Shown here piece by piece: positions 53,140-62,379 of a stretch of DNA of 62,945 bases. The DNA is taken from NCBI RefSeq assembly GCF_019061185.1, contig NZ_JAHQZU010000015.1, positions 1 through 62,945 on the forward strand, written 5' to 3'. The stretch comes from Paracoccus sp. Z118 (lineage in GTDB: Bacteria > Pseudomonadota > Alphaproteobacteria > Rhodobacterales > Rhodobacteraceae). A model generated the notes under the pieces. The model made no database searches and was not told the DNA's origin. It worked only from the letters and a program-made list of their open reading frames with translations. Every line of letters starts with the position of its first letter. Position 1 is the stretch's first letter. The position numbers were made by a program, and so were the translations under genes.

Positions 53140-56100
53140 GTCGGGAACTCCTCGGTCGAGTTGCGGCGCAGCGCGGGTCCGAATTCGGCGAAGATCGTCT
53201 CCATCGCGCCCAATGCGGCCGGATTCGCTTCCGCAAGGAAGTCGCGAACCTCGGGCGAGCCGAGGGTCGCCTGATGGTAAAGCGCAAAGAGGTGCTGGGG
53301 CACAGCCTGGGCCATCCGGGCGAAGGCGGCCATGTGTTCGAGGGTTGCCGCGATCTCGGCGGCGCCCCGGAAGCCGTGCCGCATCATTCCCCGCAGCCAC
53401 CGGGGATTGGCGGCGCGGGCACGAATGACGCGGGCGATCTCCTCGGAGAGCAGCCTTGCGCGGGGCGCGTCTGGAGCTGTTGCGTCCAGATGGTAAAGTG
53501 CGGCCGGCTTGAGCCCCAGCACCGTGCGGGCAGCGGCGAATCCCGCCTCATGTGCCGCATAGTCCATCGCCAGAAGAAGGTCGGTTTCCGGCAGGTCCTG
53601 CGACAGCACGAAGCCGTCCGCCGCCCCGATCCGCGCCTCAAGTGCCTGGCGGTCGGCTGTGCCGTCCGCCCCGAACGCCGAGTTCTGCAACCATGCAAGT
53701 CCAGCGGCCTCGGTCATCATGTCGTCGCCGATTCCCGTGCCATAGCGGCCCGGCGCGGGGGCGAAGACATGCGAGCCGGGGGCGGCCATGACATAGGGGT
53801 TCATGTCGGCCGGCTCGTCGCGGGCGGCAAGCGCATCACAGCCTTGCTGGAACAGCGTGACGAGCTCGGGGAAAGTATCGCGGAAAAGCCCCGAGACGCG
53901 CAGCGTCACCTCGATCCGGGGCCGGTCCATCAGTGCAAGGGGCGTGATCTCGAACCCGGTGACGCGCTCGGAGGTGGGATCCCACAGCGGCTCCAGCCCT
54001 GCGAGATGCAGCGCCATGGCGAAATCCTCGCCCGCCGTCCGCATGGTGGCGGAACCCCAGAGATTGACGACCAGTCCTCTCGGATAATCACCGTGGTCCT
54101 GCAGATGGCGGCGGACGAGTTCCTCGGCCAGCCGGACGCCCTGCGCCCATGCCGCCCGCGACGGGACCGCGCGCGGATCGACGCCGTAGAGATTGCGCCC
54201 CGTCGGCAGCACGTCGAGCCGCCCGCGAAAGGGCGAGCCGGAAGGACCGGCCGCGACATGCCGGCCGGCAAGCGCCGCATGGATCGACGCGCGTTCGGAT
54301 GCAAGGGATGCCGGGTCGCCCTGCGCCCTGCCCTCCTCGTCCGGGGTGCCCTCTCCCCAGACATGCAAACCGTCTCCGAACTGGCTTTCCTTGAGGTCGC
54401 AGACGAAGCGGTCAATGGCGGTGATCGCCTCGGCGGCCGAGGCATCCGGCGCGAGCCCCAGATCGGCCTCGAGACCCTGCCGCTGTGCCTCGTCGCGAAT
54501 GAACGCGATCAGGCGCAGGCGGCGCGCCGGGTCCAGTCCGTCCGCGGTCGAATACTCATCGAGCAGGCTTTCCAGCCGCAGAAGGTTGTCCGGCATGCCG
54601 GAGGCGACCAGCGGCGGCGGCAGATGGCCCAGCGTCAGCGCCCCGAGTCGACGCCGAGCCTGCGCCGCCTCGCCGGGGTCGTTGACGATGAACGGATAGA
54701 GCACTGGCAGGCTGCCAGTCAGCGCGTCCGGCCAGCAGTCGCGCGACAGCGCCGCCGCCTTGCCCGGTAGCCATTCCAGCGTGCCGTGCGCGCCCACATG
54801 GATGATCGCATCGACCTTGGCGCCATGCCTGAGCCAGAGGTAGAAGGCCGCGTAATCATGCCCCGGCACATGAGAGAGGTCGTGGTAATCGGTCTCGCGG
54901 CTTTCAGTCCTGCCGCGCTCCGGTTGAAGCGCGAGAAGGATGTTGTCTGCCCAGAAACCCTGTATGCCCGGTTCGGAGTTCGGCTCGCCGTGCGCGGCCT
55001 CCAGATCCCGGCGCAGCATCTCGGGCAGGCTGGACAGGGCCGCCCGATAGGCATCCAGAGACCAGGCAAGCCGCGTCCCCTTCAGGTCGCGCAACACCGT
55101 CTCGGGTGTGAGATCCCGGCCAAGCTGCCGGGCGATGGCCGCCGCCGACGCCAGCGCGTCGAGCCCGACCGCGTGGGCCAGCCGCCACTCCTTGCCCGGA
55201 TAGGTGGAGAGGATCAGCGCCACGCGGCTGGGGGAAGGCGGCAGGGTCTGCAGCCGCCGCCAGTTCAGCACCCTTGCCACGACGGCTCCGATCCGCTCGG
55301 CATCGGGGCGGTGGCGTTGAAGACGGAACTGCAGCGCGGGGTCGGTCTCCACCATTTCCTTGAACGAGATGACGCCCGCATTGATGCGCCCGTCGAGTTC
55401 CGGCAGCGCGACATGCATGGCCAGATCGGCGGCGGAAAGGCCGCGTTCCGATCCTGCCCAAGCCGCACGGTCCGAAGTCGCGTGGATCACCTGGAACACC
55501 GGCACCTCCGGCGCGTCGAGCGGAGAGCCACCCTCTCCCCGCCCCGAGAAAGCGGTCGCGTTCACGATGGCCGCCGGGGCGAGGTCGGGGAGTATGGATC
55601 GCAGCCAGTCGGCCGCTGCCCGGTCCTTGAGGCTGGGAAGGAACAGACCCACTGCCTGCACGCCTTCCGCCTCGAAGGCTCGGATCAGCGCGGCGACAGA
55701 GGCGGTGTCAGAGGTCGCCGCCCATGCCCGGTAGAAAGGGATCAGGATCAGCGGACGGTCGTCCCGCTCCATGGCGGTCACCGGACCAGAACCAGGGTGC
55801 CAGAACCCGTGGTTCGGCAGCGCCGTGATCCCCTCGACCACGCCAGCTTTCAATCCCGACAGCACGGCGAGTTCAGCCAGCGCGGCTTCTGCGGCGATGT
55901 CGCCTCCCGTCTCGCAAAGCTCTGACAGCCGCCGCAGGCTCGGGATGGGCACTGTCGATGCGGCGTCCAGCACGGGATCGGGGTTGCCGTCCGCCGGCAG
56001 GACGGCCAGCGCGATCCCATTCACGCGCGCGATACGGGAAAGCTCGTCAACCCCGTAGGGCCAGTAGCTTCTGCCACCGATCAGGCGGACCAGGATGCCT

Positions 56101-56339
56101 TTGGCCGCCGAGAGGGTCCGCTCGACATAAGTATCGACCGACAGCGGATGGCGCAGCCGCGAGAGATTGGCCAGTCGCATTGAGGGCAGCCTGTCCCTGC
56201 CCCGCTGCCAGCCTGCCGCGAAAGCGCCGAGGTCGCTGTCCGAGAAGGACAGGACCACCAGATCCGCGGGCGCCTGCCCCAGATCCTGCGGCTGGGCGGT
56301 TTCCTCCAGCCCGTGGTTTTCGCGGAACAGGACATGCAT
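53136..56339 (-). CDS. cobN: Cobaltochelatase large subunit
   Basis: CobN is the catalytic subunit of the ATP-dependent aerobic cobalt chelatase, which inserts cobalt into hydrogenobyrinic acid a,c-diamide. The 1067-residue product has the CobN/BchH core: GAHGTLEWLPGKAAALSRD, VNLWGSATMRTAGEDFA, MDRPRIEVTLRVSGLFRDTF and DMNPYVMAAPGSHVFAPAPG. It is about 200 residues shorter than P. denitrificans CobN. Its partners (AAA+ CobS and CobT subunits) are not in this window. The stop overlaps cobG; the start shares one base with the cobW stop. Confidence 0.93.
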   Translation of the reverse strand: MHVLFRENHGLEETAQPQDLGQAPADLVVLSFSDSDLGAFAAGWQRGRDRLPSMRLANLSRLRHPLSVDTYVERTLSAAKGILVRLIGGRSYWPYGVDELSRIARVNGIALAVLPADGNPDPVLDAASTVPIPSLRRLSELCETGGDIAAEAALAELAVLSGLKAGVVEGITALPNHGFWHPGSGPVTAMERDDRPLILIPFYRAWAATSDTASVAALIRAFEAEGVQAVGLFLPSLKDRAAADWLRSILPDLAPAAIVNATAFSGRGEGGSPLDAPEVPVFQVIHATSDRAAWAGSERGLSAADLAMHVALPELDGRINAGVISFKEMVETDPALQFRLQRHRPDAERIGAVVARVLNWRRLQTLPPSPSRVALILSTYPGKEWRLAHAVGLDALASAAAIARQLGRDLTPETVLRDLKGTRLAWSLDAYRAALSSLPEMLRRDLEAAHGEPNSEPGIQGFWADNILLALQPERGRTESRETDYHDLSHVPGHDYAAFYLWLRHGAKVDAIIHVGAHGTLEWLPGKAAALSRDCWPDALTGSLPVLYPFIVNDPGEAAQARRRLGALTLGHLPPPLVASGMPDNLLRLESLLDEYSTADGLDPARRLRLIAFIRDEAQRQGLEADLGLAPDASAAEAITAIDRFVCDLKESQFGDGLHVWGEGTPDEEGRAQGDPASLASERASIHAALAGRHVAAGPSGSPFRGRLDVLPTGRNLYGVDPRAVPSRAAWAQGVRLAEELVRRHLQDHGDYPRGLVVNLWGSATMRTAGEDFAMALHLAGLEPLWDPTSERVTGFEITPLALMDRPRIEVTLRVSGLFRDTFPELVTLFQQGCDALAARDEPADMNPYVMAAPGSHVFAPAPGRYGTGIGDDMMTEAAGLAWLQNSAFGADGTADRQALEARIGAADGFVLSQDLPETDLLLAMDYAAHEAGFAAARTVLGLKPAALYHLDATAPDAPRARLLSEEIARVIRARAANPRWLRGMMRHGFRGAAEIAATLEHMAAFARMAQAVPQHLFALYHQATLGSPEVRDFLAEANPAALGAMETIFAEFGPALRRNSTEEFPT

Positions 56340-57355
56340 CAGGTCAGCGCGGCCCGGATGGCCTTGGAATCGAGGTCGCCCTTTTCAGCGATCACCACCA
56401 GACGGCCCCGCCGGGGGCGGTCGCCCCAAGGACGGTCGAACTGGTGGCGCACCCGCGCGCCCACGGCCTGAACCAGAAGCCGCAGCGGCTTGCCCTCGAT
56501 TGCCACATGGCCCTTGATCCGCAGGATCTTCTGCGCCTCGGTCAGCTTCGCTATCTTTGCGGCCAAGGCCTCGGGGGCAGCCTGTTCGGGCAGGTCGATA
56601 ATCACCGTGTCGAAGTCATCGTGGTCATGCTCCTCCTCGCCATCATGGTGCGAGGGGCGCGCGGCCAGATCGTCCTCGGCCGCAGCATTGATCCCCAGCA
56701 CCACGCGCGGGTCGATCACGCCTTCGGTCAGTGCGACCATGGGCAGCGGGCGCGGCGCCTCGGCGGCGATGATCTCACGGGCCGCCGTCAGGCCATCCTC
56801 GCCTGCGAGGTCGGCCTTGGAGAGCAGCACGATGTCGGCGCAGGCGATCTGGTCTTCGAACACCTCGGACAGCGGCGTCTCATGATCCAGCTCGCTCGCA
56901 TCGCCGGGATGCGCCGGGTCGGGCGCGAAGCGACCGGCCGCGACGGCCTCGGCGTCCGCCACGGCAACAACGCCGTCGATGGTGATGCGCGAACGCAGGT
57001 CCGGCCAGTCGAAAGCCTTGAGCAGCGGCTTGGGAAGGGCCAACCCGGAGGTCTCGATCACGATATGGTCGGGCTTGGGATCGAGCGCGAGAAGCCGCTC
57101 GATCGAAGGGATGAACTCGTCGGCGACGGTGCAGCAGATGCAGCCGTTGGTCAGCTCGACAATGTTTGCCTCGGGGCAGTTCGCGTCGGCGCAGGCGCGG
57201 ATCAGGTCGCCATCGACACCCACGTCGCCGAACTCGTTGACCAGAACCGCCAGCCGGCGGCCCTGCGGGTTCTGCAGCAGATGGCGGATCAGCGTGGTCT
57301 TGCCCGCGCCGAGGAATCCGGTGACGACGGTGACAGGGGTTTTTTCCAGTGACAT
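56339..57355 (-). CDS. cobW: CobW, COG0523-family GTPase
   Basis: CobW is a G3E P-loop GTPase thought to deliver cobalt for corrin insertion. The 338-residue product has Walker A GFLGAGKT (K19), the metal-binding C72-I-C74-C75 motif in NGCICCTV, an ETSGLALP switch and a His/Asp-rich segment (HHDGEEEHDHDD, about 228-239). A C-terminal CobW_C domain follows. Lying between DUF1636 and cobN under a B12 riboswitch, it is the authentic cobW of the pathway. Confidence 0.94.
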   Translation of the reverse strand: MSLEKTPVTVVTGFLGAGKTTLIRHLLQNPQGRRLAVLVNEFGDVGVDGDLIRACADANCPEANIVELTNGCICCTVADEFIPSIERLLALDPKPDHIVIETSGLALPKPLLKAFDWPDLRSRITIDGVVAVADAEAVAAGRFAPDPAHPGDASELDHETPLSEVFEDQIACADIVLLSKADLAGEDGLTAAREIIAAEAPRPLPMVALTEGVIDPRVVLGINAAAEDDLAARPSHHDGEEEHDHDDFDTVIIDLPEQAAPEALAAKIAKLTEAQKILRIKGHVAIEGKPLRLLVQAVGARVRHQFDRPWGDRPRRGRLVVIAEKGDLDSKAIRAALT

Positions 57356-57356
57356 T

Positions 57357-57707
57357 TCAGACCTCGATCGGGGGAATGCGGGCAATGGTGTTCTTGCGGA
57401 TCACTTCCGGGCGCGCGCGCCACGGCACGACGCCATCAGGGGTCGCGGCATAGGCGCGGGCCATGTCGGCGACGTCCTCAAGGTGCCGGTCTGGATCGAT
57501 GTCGCCCTGCACATAGGTCCAGCGCCCTGCGCCGCGGAAAACGACCACGCACGAGCGTTTGCATGCCGATAAGCATTCCTGCCGATCATGGGGGACGCCG
57601 CGGGCCGACAGGCCCTCGGACAGGCGCGCGCCATCGGTCGCCGCCTGCGGATCGGTGCCCGCATGTCTGCATGTGGTGCAGACCACAAGCGTATTCTTTC
57701 TGGCCAT
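57357..57707 (-). CDS. DUF1636 cysteine-rich protein
   Basis: The 116-residue product matches DUF1636 proteins often found with cobW. Cysteines C10 and C13 (VVCTTC) and C45, C49, C53 (ECLSACKRSC) resemble the ligand pattern of thioredoxin-like [2Fe-2S] ferredoxins, and the last part contains WTYVQGDIDPDRHLEDV. A redox or metal-handling role is inferred. It is the first gene after the second cobalamin riboswitch and lies one base from cobW. Confidence 0.8.
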   Translation of the reverse strand: MARKNTLVVCTTCRHAGTDPQAATDGARLSEGLSARGVPHDRQECLSACKRSCVVVFRGAGRWTYVQGDIDPDRHLEDVADMARAYAATPDGVVPWRARPEVIRKNTIARIPPIEV

Positions 57708-57832
57708 ATGCCCTCCCGGCACGCCAAAGGACGCGGGGGCTGACGAGCTGTGCAGGACATGCGGGGCCGGTTGGCCGCCTTCATGGCTTGCACACGGTTC
57801 ACCCCGACCGCAACACAACGCGAATGCGAGAT

Positions 57833-58019
57833 CTCGCACCGCACGCTGGCAGGTCTCCCGGCTTGCGGATTACGGGGATTGCTCCCCGGCGGTCACCCGA
57901 CCTTCCCAGACCTTGCGGCCCAGTGGCATCCGGGTGACCTCTCCGGTCACGGTCGCGGGGGCGGCTGCGTTTTGCTGGACTCCAGCTATCGCATTCCCTC
58001 TTAGCTCGCTCTGTGCGAG
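57833..58019 (-). ncRNA. Cobalamin riboswitch controlling DUF1636-cobW-cobN-cobGHIJ
   Basis: On the minus strand the element has AGAGGGAAT, a GCCGCCCCCGCGACCGTGAC core in place of the usual CCCGCAACTG region, GATGCCACTGG, GGGAAGGTCGGGTGA and the B12 box GCCGGGAGACCTGCC. P1 can form between CTCGCAC (58019-58013) and GTGCGAG (57839-57833). It lies 126 bases before the DUF1636 start and 61 bases from the divergent cobO gene. Confidence 0.9.
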
Positions 58020-58080
58020 AACCAACGATGCGCGAGCCAAGCCATGAGACGGCCTCGCTTGTCAAGGGAGAGAGGAAGTG

Positions 58081-58704
58081 ATGGTGGACCATGCAGCCCC
58101 GGACGAAGCCGCGCGCCACGCCGGGAAGAAGGCGCGGATCAAGGCCGCCCGCGACCGGTTGATGGCGGAAAAAACCGGCGAGAAGGGGCTGATCCTGGTC
58201 CTGACGGGACCGGGCAAGGGCAAGTCCTCGTCCGCCTTCGGCATGGTGATGCGGGCGATGTCGCACGGAATGCGGGTGGCCGTGGTCCAGTTCATCAAGG
58301 GCGCCATGGCGACCGGAGAGCGCGACTTCCTGCTGACCCACTTCGCCGATCTTTGCGAGTTCCACACCATGGGCGAAGGCTTCACCTGGGAGACGCAGGA
58401 CCTCGAACGCGACCGCGCCGCCGCGGCCCGCGCCTGGACCAAGGCCAAGGACCTCATCCGCGACGACCGCAACCGGCTGGTCCTGCTGGACGAGATCAAC
58501 ATCGCCCTGCGCTATGATTATCTCGATGTGGGCGAGGTCGTGGACTTCCTGAAATCCGAGAAGCCCCCGATGACCCATGTCCTGCTCACGGGCCGCAATG
58601 CCAAGGCCGAGTTGATCGGGATCGCCGATCTGGTGACGGAAATGACCGTGGTGAAGCACCCCTTCCGGCAGGGGATCAAGGCGCAGGCGGGGATCGAGTT
58701 CTGA
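58081..58704 (+). CDS. cobO: Cob(I)yrinic acid a,c-diamide adenosyltransferase
   Basis: CobO transfers adenosyl from ATP to cobalt(I) corrinoids. The 207-residue product has the CobA/CobO P-loop TGPGKGKSS (K48), [18 protein letters not shown] and [16 protein letters not shown]. The ATG at 58081 is preferred to the adjacent GTG at 58078, as GGAGAGAGGAAG precedes it. It is divergent from the riboswitch-led operon. Its stop overlaps a possible CTG start of cobQ. Confidence 0.94.
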   Translation: MVDHAAPDEAARHAGKKARIKAARDRLMAEKTGEKGLILVLTGPGKGKSSSAFGMVMRAMSHGMRVAVVQFIKGAMATGERDFLLTHFADLCEFHTMGEGFTWETQDLERDRAAAARAWTKAKDLIRDDRNRLVLLDEINIALRYDYLDVGEVVDFLKSEKPPMTHVLLTGRNAKAELIGIADLVTEMTVVKHPFRQGIKAQAGIEF

Positions 58705-60146
58705 CACGGGCACTGATGCTGCAGGGGACCGGCTCGAATGTCGGCAAGTCGCTGCTGGTAGCCGGGCTCTGCCGGGCGGCTGTCCGGCGCGGACTGACCG
58801 TGCGCCCGTTCAAGCCCCAGAACATGTCGAACAACGCAGCCGTGACAATGGACGGCGGCGAGATCGGCCGTGCGCAGGCGCTGCAAGCGCTGGCCTGCGG
58901 GATCGAGCCGCATACCGACATGAACCCGGTCCTGCTGAAGCCCGAGACCGATATCGGCGCGCAGGTCATCGTGCACGGCAAGAGGCGCGCGACACTGAAG
59001 GCACGCGATTATGCCCGGCTGAAACCCGAGCTGATGGCGGCGGTCCTGGAAAGCTTCGAGCGGCTGAAGTCGCAGGCCGACCTGGTTATCGTCGAGGGCG
59101 CGGGCAGTCCGGCCGAGATCAACCTGCGGTCCCGCGACATCGCCAACATGGGCTTTGCCGCCGCCGCAGACGTTCCCGTCGTGCTGATCGGCGACATTGA
59201 CCGCGGCGGCGTGTTCGCGCAGCTTGTCGGCACCAAGGTCGTCCTTGATCCGGAGGACGCCGCACGCATCAAGGGCTTCATCGTCAACCGGTTCCGGGGC
59301 GATCCCTCGCTTTTCGACGATGGCTATCGGATGATCGCCGAACGGACTGGATGGCGCGGCTTCGGTGTGCTGCCATGGTTCGCCAAGGCCGCCCTGCTTC
59401 CGGCCGAGGATGCGCTCGACCTGCAGCCCTTCGGCGACGGCGCGGTCAGGATCGCCTGCCTCGCCCTTCCCCGCATTGCCAATTTCGACGACCTCGACCC
59501 GTTGAAGATGCACCCCGACATCCGCCTTGAAATGGTGCACCCCGGCCAGCCGATTCCGGGCGACGCGGCGGTGGTGATCATTCCGGGGTCCAAATCCACG
59601 CGGGCCGACCTTGCCTTTCTGCGGGCGCAAGGGTGGGATATCGACCTCAAGGCCCATTACCGTCGCGGTGGACGCATCCTCGGGATATGCGGCGGATTTC
59701 AGATGCTGGGCCGCAGCATTGCCGATCCGCACGGCATCGAGGGAGAGGCCGGAGCCACCGAAGGTCTCGGCTACCTGGATGTTCAGACCGTGCTCTCCCC
59801 CGACAAGCGCCTTACCCGCGTCATGGCCGTCCACGAGCCTTCCCGCCTGCAGGTCGCAGGCTACGAGATCCACCTGGGCCGGACCGATGGTGCCGATTGC
59901 CTGCGCCCCTTCGCCCATGTCGGTGATCTCCCGGAAGGAGCGCGCTCGAGCAACGGCCAGGTCGAGGGAACTTATCTGCACGGACTGTTCACGTCGAACG
60001 CTTTCCGGGACGCTTGGCTCAAGGCTTTGGGAGTATCTGCAAGTGAATTTTGCTACGATAGCAAGGTTGATGCGGTTCTGGACGAGCTTGCCATTCATAT
60101 CACGAAGCATCTCGACGTGACCCGATTGCTGGAACTATCACGATAA
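58701..60146 (+). CDS. cobQ: Cobyric acid synthase
   Basis: CobQ amidates side chains b, d, e and g of adenosylcobyrinic diamide. The product (481 residues from CTG 58701, 476 from ATG 58716) has the amidoligase P-loop [42 protein letters not shown] and a C-terminal glutaminase domain with Cys in [10 protein letters not shown]. The family N-terminus is MTRALM(L/I)QGTGS; here [11 protein letters not shown] is preceded by CTG, whose CTGA overlaps the cobO stop. An internal ATG at 58716 would remove five conserved residues. Confidence 0.9.
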   Translation: MTRALMLQGTGSNVGKSLLVAGLCRAAVRRGLTVRPFKPQNMSNNAAVTMDGGEIGRAQALQALACGIEPHTDMNPVLLKPETDIGAQVIVHGKRRATLKARDYARLKPELMAAVLESFERLKSQADLVIVEGAGSPAEINLRSRDIANMGFAAAADVPVVLIGDIDRGGVFAQLVGTKVVLDPEDAARIKGFIVNRFRGDPSLFDDGYRMIAERTGWRGFGVLPWFAKAALLPAEDALDLQPFGDGAVRIACLALPRIANFDDLDPLKMHPDIRLEMVHPGQPIPGDAAVVIIPGSKSTRADLAFLRAQGWDIDLKAHYRRGGRILGICGGFQMLGRSIADPHGIEGEAGATEGLGYLDVQTVLSPDKRLTRVMAVHEPSRLQVAGYEIHLGRTDGADCLRPFAHVGDLPEGARSSNGQVEGTYLHGLFTSNAFRDAWLKALGVSASEFCYDSKVDAVLDELAIHITKHLDVTRLLELSR

Positions 60147-60339
60147 GTAGCTCTGGACGCTGTAGCGCTTTCGGCCTTGGCAGATACTGGACGGCATTGC
60201 GCCACGATAGCCTTCCTTGAAGCAGCCCTTCTTATCTGGTGCAGCATCTCAAACAGGAATCGTTCGCTACCTGGGACAAAGCGGATTTCACACAGGGCCA
60301 CTGCAATGCGCCCCGGTGCTGTCGCTGTGTCAGACAGCT

Positions 60340-60740
60340 GAAGCCGGGCGGCCCCTGTGGGCCGCTTCCAGATCAAGTCCAGCGCGATCATCACGCGCGA
60401 GGCAGTCCCGTCAACGGGAACAGCAGGCCTCGCGCGGTCAGCACAACGAAAAGGCCAACGAACACCCCGCAGTCCGACGGCAGAGGCGGCACGCCGAGGC
60501 TGCGCACGCGGCGCCGCTTCCACCACGTGACTGCGGCCGAGGCCCCCAGCAGCAGCAGTCCGACCTGACTGGCACCATAGGTCTGGCCCATGTGGGTGTT
60601 GACGCCCATTCCGTATTCGGCGCACGTCATGTCTAGCAAGCGCTCGCCCGTATACTGATCCGGCTGGACGACAAGCTGCTGGCTCAGCTTGTCAGAATAC
60701 CCGGAACCGAAAAGACGCTGGTGGGCGTAGTCGGCAGAGT
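60340..60740 (-). pseudogene. PepSY-associated membrane protein C-terminal remnant
   Basis: The minus strand reads HQRLFGSGYSDKLSQQLVV, ADYGMG-like AEYGMGVNTHMGQTYGAS, VTWWKRRRVRSLGVPPLP and GLLFPLTGL, the end of a PepSY-domain (PiuB/YcnJ-like, iron-related) membrane protein. A frameshift near 60400 moves the following VMIALDLIWKRPT into another frame. The N-terminal two-thirds are absent. 60147-60340 has no recognisable gene. Confidence 0.65.
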
Positions 60741-60851
60741 GATCGCCTAGCCGCGATGCAGGCCAGTTCGTCGAAGATCGCAACCGCCGCACCGCGCCCT
60801 TCGAGGGCATTCCGCTCTCGGGCGGCACGGACTGGGGACCCGCCTGCCCAG

Positions 60852-60983
60852 TTGCGTGATCTGATCCGGGTGCACGTCGAACTGCTCGGTCAGTTCGACC
60901 AGTGTCCTCCCGCCCTTGATGGCTGCAAGCGCCACCTTGGCCCTGAAAGCCGGGCCTTGGTTCCGGCCCGGTCGTCTCGTCAT
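60852..60983 (-). pseudogene. IS3-family OrfA N-terminal remnant
   Basis: Minus strand from 60983: MTRRPGRNQGPAFRAKVALA then IKGGRTLVELTEQFDVHPDQ, the helix-turn-helix N-terminus of IS3-type OrfA. Similarity ends after about 44 residues at ITQ; the leucine-zipper part and OrfB are missing. No other gene is seen between 60984 and the TPP riboswitch. Confidence 0.8.
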
Positions 60984-61110
60984 GGTCTCTCCTCGCTCAT
61001 CGGCATCAGGCCGATGCCGGGCGGATGATCCAGTCAACGCCCCTGTTCAGATTTCCCGAGCCAACTCTGCCTTGCATGGTTCCCCGCAAACGCTACAGTC
61101 CCGCTACACG

Positions 61111-61198
61111 CTCGTTGGGGCGCCCCGTGCGGGGCTGAGATGTGCAAGGCACAGCACCCATCGAACCTGATCCGGGTCATGCCGGCGAAGGGAACGGG
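61111..61198 (+). ncRNA. TPP (THI-box) riboswitch
   Basis: The conserved elements appear in order: GGGGCGCCCC...GGGGCTGAGAT (pyrimidine-sensing arm), CAGCACCCATCGAACCTGATC and CCGGGTCATGCCGGCGAAGGGA (pyrophosphate-sensing arm), closed by CGTT/AACG. It precedes thiY by 230 bases. Thiamine pyrophosphate is expected to repress the genes downstream. Confidence 0.95.
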
Positions 61199-61428
61199 CC
61201 ATGCTGCACTCTTGGCGGCTTCCCTTTTCCGTTTGCGGCCATGACCCCTCGATGTGGAGGAAGAACATGGACGTCGCACTCGTCACCGCCCGATCTGTAG
61301 GGGACAACGCCAGAGCACAAGGCGCGGCTCGGCCCGCACCAGCCTGCCGCAGCCGGCGCGCTGCTGCGCCCCCTCGGCCGCGCCGCTCTACCCCCGTGAG
61401 ACAACCCGACCGCCCGCGGAGAGACGAG

Positions 61429-62379
61429 ATGAAAGCACTGTTCCGCAGCGTCTGTGCGGCTGCCCTTCTGCTGACCGCGAGCCCCGCGACGGCCGCCGAA
61501 AAGCTGACACTCATGCTCGACTGGTTCGTGAACCCCGACCACGCGCCCATCATCCTGGCCGAGGAGAAGGGTTTCTTTGCCGAGGCCGGGCTGGAGGTCG
61601 AGATCGTGTCCCCCTCCGATCCCGCCGATCCGCCGAAGCTGGTCGCGGCGGGCAAGGCGGACCTCGCCGTCAGCTATCAGCCGCAACTGCATCTTCAGGT
61701 CCATGAGGGCCTGCCGCTGGTGCGCGTCGGCACGCTGGTCGGAACGCCGCTCAACTGCCTGATGGTCAGCGCCGATGGCCCAATCGAGACGGTTGCCGAC
61801 CTTGCCGGCAAGAGGATCGGATTCTCGGTCGCGGGCGTGGAACAGGCGATCGTCGCCGGGCTGCTGAAGCAGGCCGGACTGGACGCGGAAGATATCGAGA
61901 TGGTGAATGTCAACTGGTCGCTGACCCCGGCGTTGCTGTCCCGTCAGGTCGATGCGACCATCGGCGGCTTCCGCAATTTCGAGTTGACGCAGATGAGGCT
62001 GGCGGGCGGCGAAGGCAGATGCCTCTTCGTCGAGGAGGAGGGCGTGCCCGCCTATGACGAGCTGATCTTCGTGGCCCATCGGGGCAGCCTCGACCGCGAC
62101 CGGGTGAGCCGCTTCCTCGGTGCTGTCGAACGCGCGACCCACTACATGCTCAACCACCCGGCAGAGGCAAAGGCGCTTTTCGCGGGCCACGCCCCGGATC
62201 TCGGGGACGAGTTGAACACCGCGGCCTGGGACGACACCTTCGGCCGTTTCGCAACGTCCCCCGCCGCCCTCGATCACGGCCGATATGCCCGGTTCGAGGC
62301 TTTCCTGCACGAAGAGGGCCTCATTCCCGCCATCCTTCCGGTAGCGCAACTGGCCATGGACGTGGGTGCTGCCGAATGA
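61429..62379 (+). CDS. thiY: Thiamine-precursor ABC transporter substrate-binding protein (ThiY/NMT1-like)
   Basis: The 316-residue product has a signal peptide (SVCAAALLLTASPATAAE) and the NMT1/THI5-like fold: LTLMLDWFVNPDHAPIILAE at the start is typical of ThiY, which binds formylaminopyrimidine. Its place between a TPP riboswitch and tenA, which deaminates the same aminopyrimidines, fits a salvage role. The start at 61429 follows GGAGAG; earlier in-frame ATGs lie in the leader. Between 61199 and 61428 no gene is recognised. It overlaps tenA by ATGA. Confidence 0.88.
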   Translation: MKALFRSVCAAALLLTASPATAAEKLTLMLDWFVNPDHAPIILAEEKGFFAEAGLEVEIVSPSDPADPPKLVAAGKADLAVSYQPQLHLQVHEGLPLVRVGTLVGTPLNCLMVSADGPIETVADLAGKRIGFSVAGVEQAIVAGLLKQAGLDAEDIEMVNVNWSLTPALLSRQVDATIGGFRNFELTQMRLAGGEGRCLFVEEEGVPAYDELIFVAHRGSLDRDRVSRFLGAVERATHYMLNHPAEAKALFAGHAPDLGDELNTAAWDDTFGRFATSPAALDHGRYARFEAFLHEEGLIPAILPVAQLAMDVGAAE

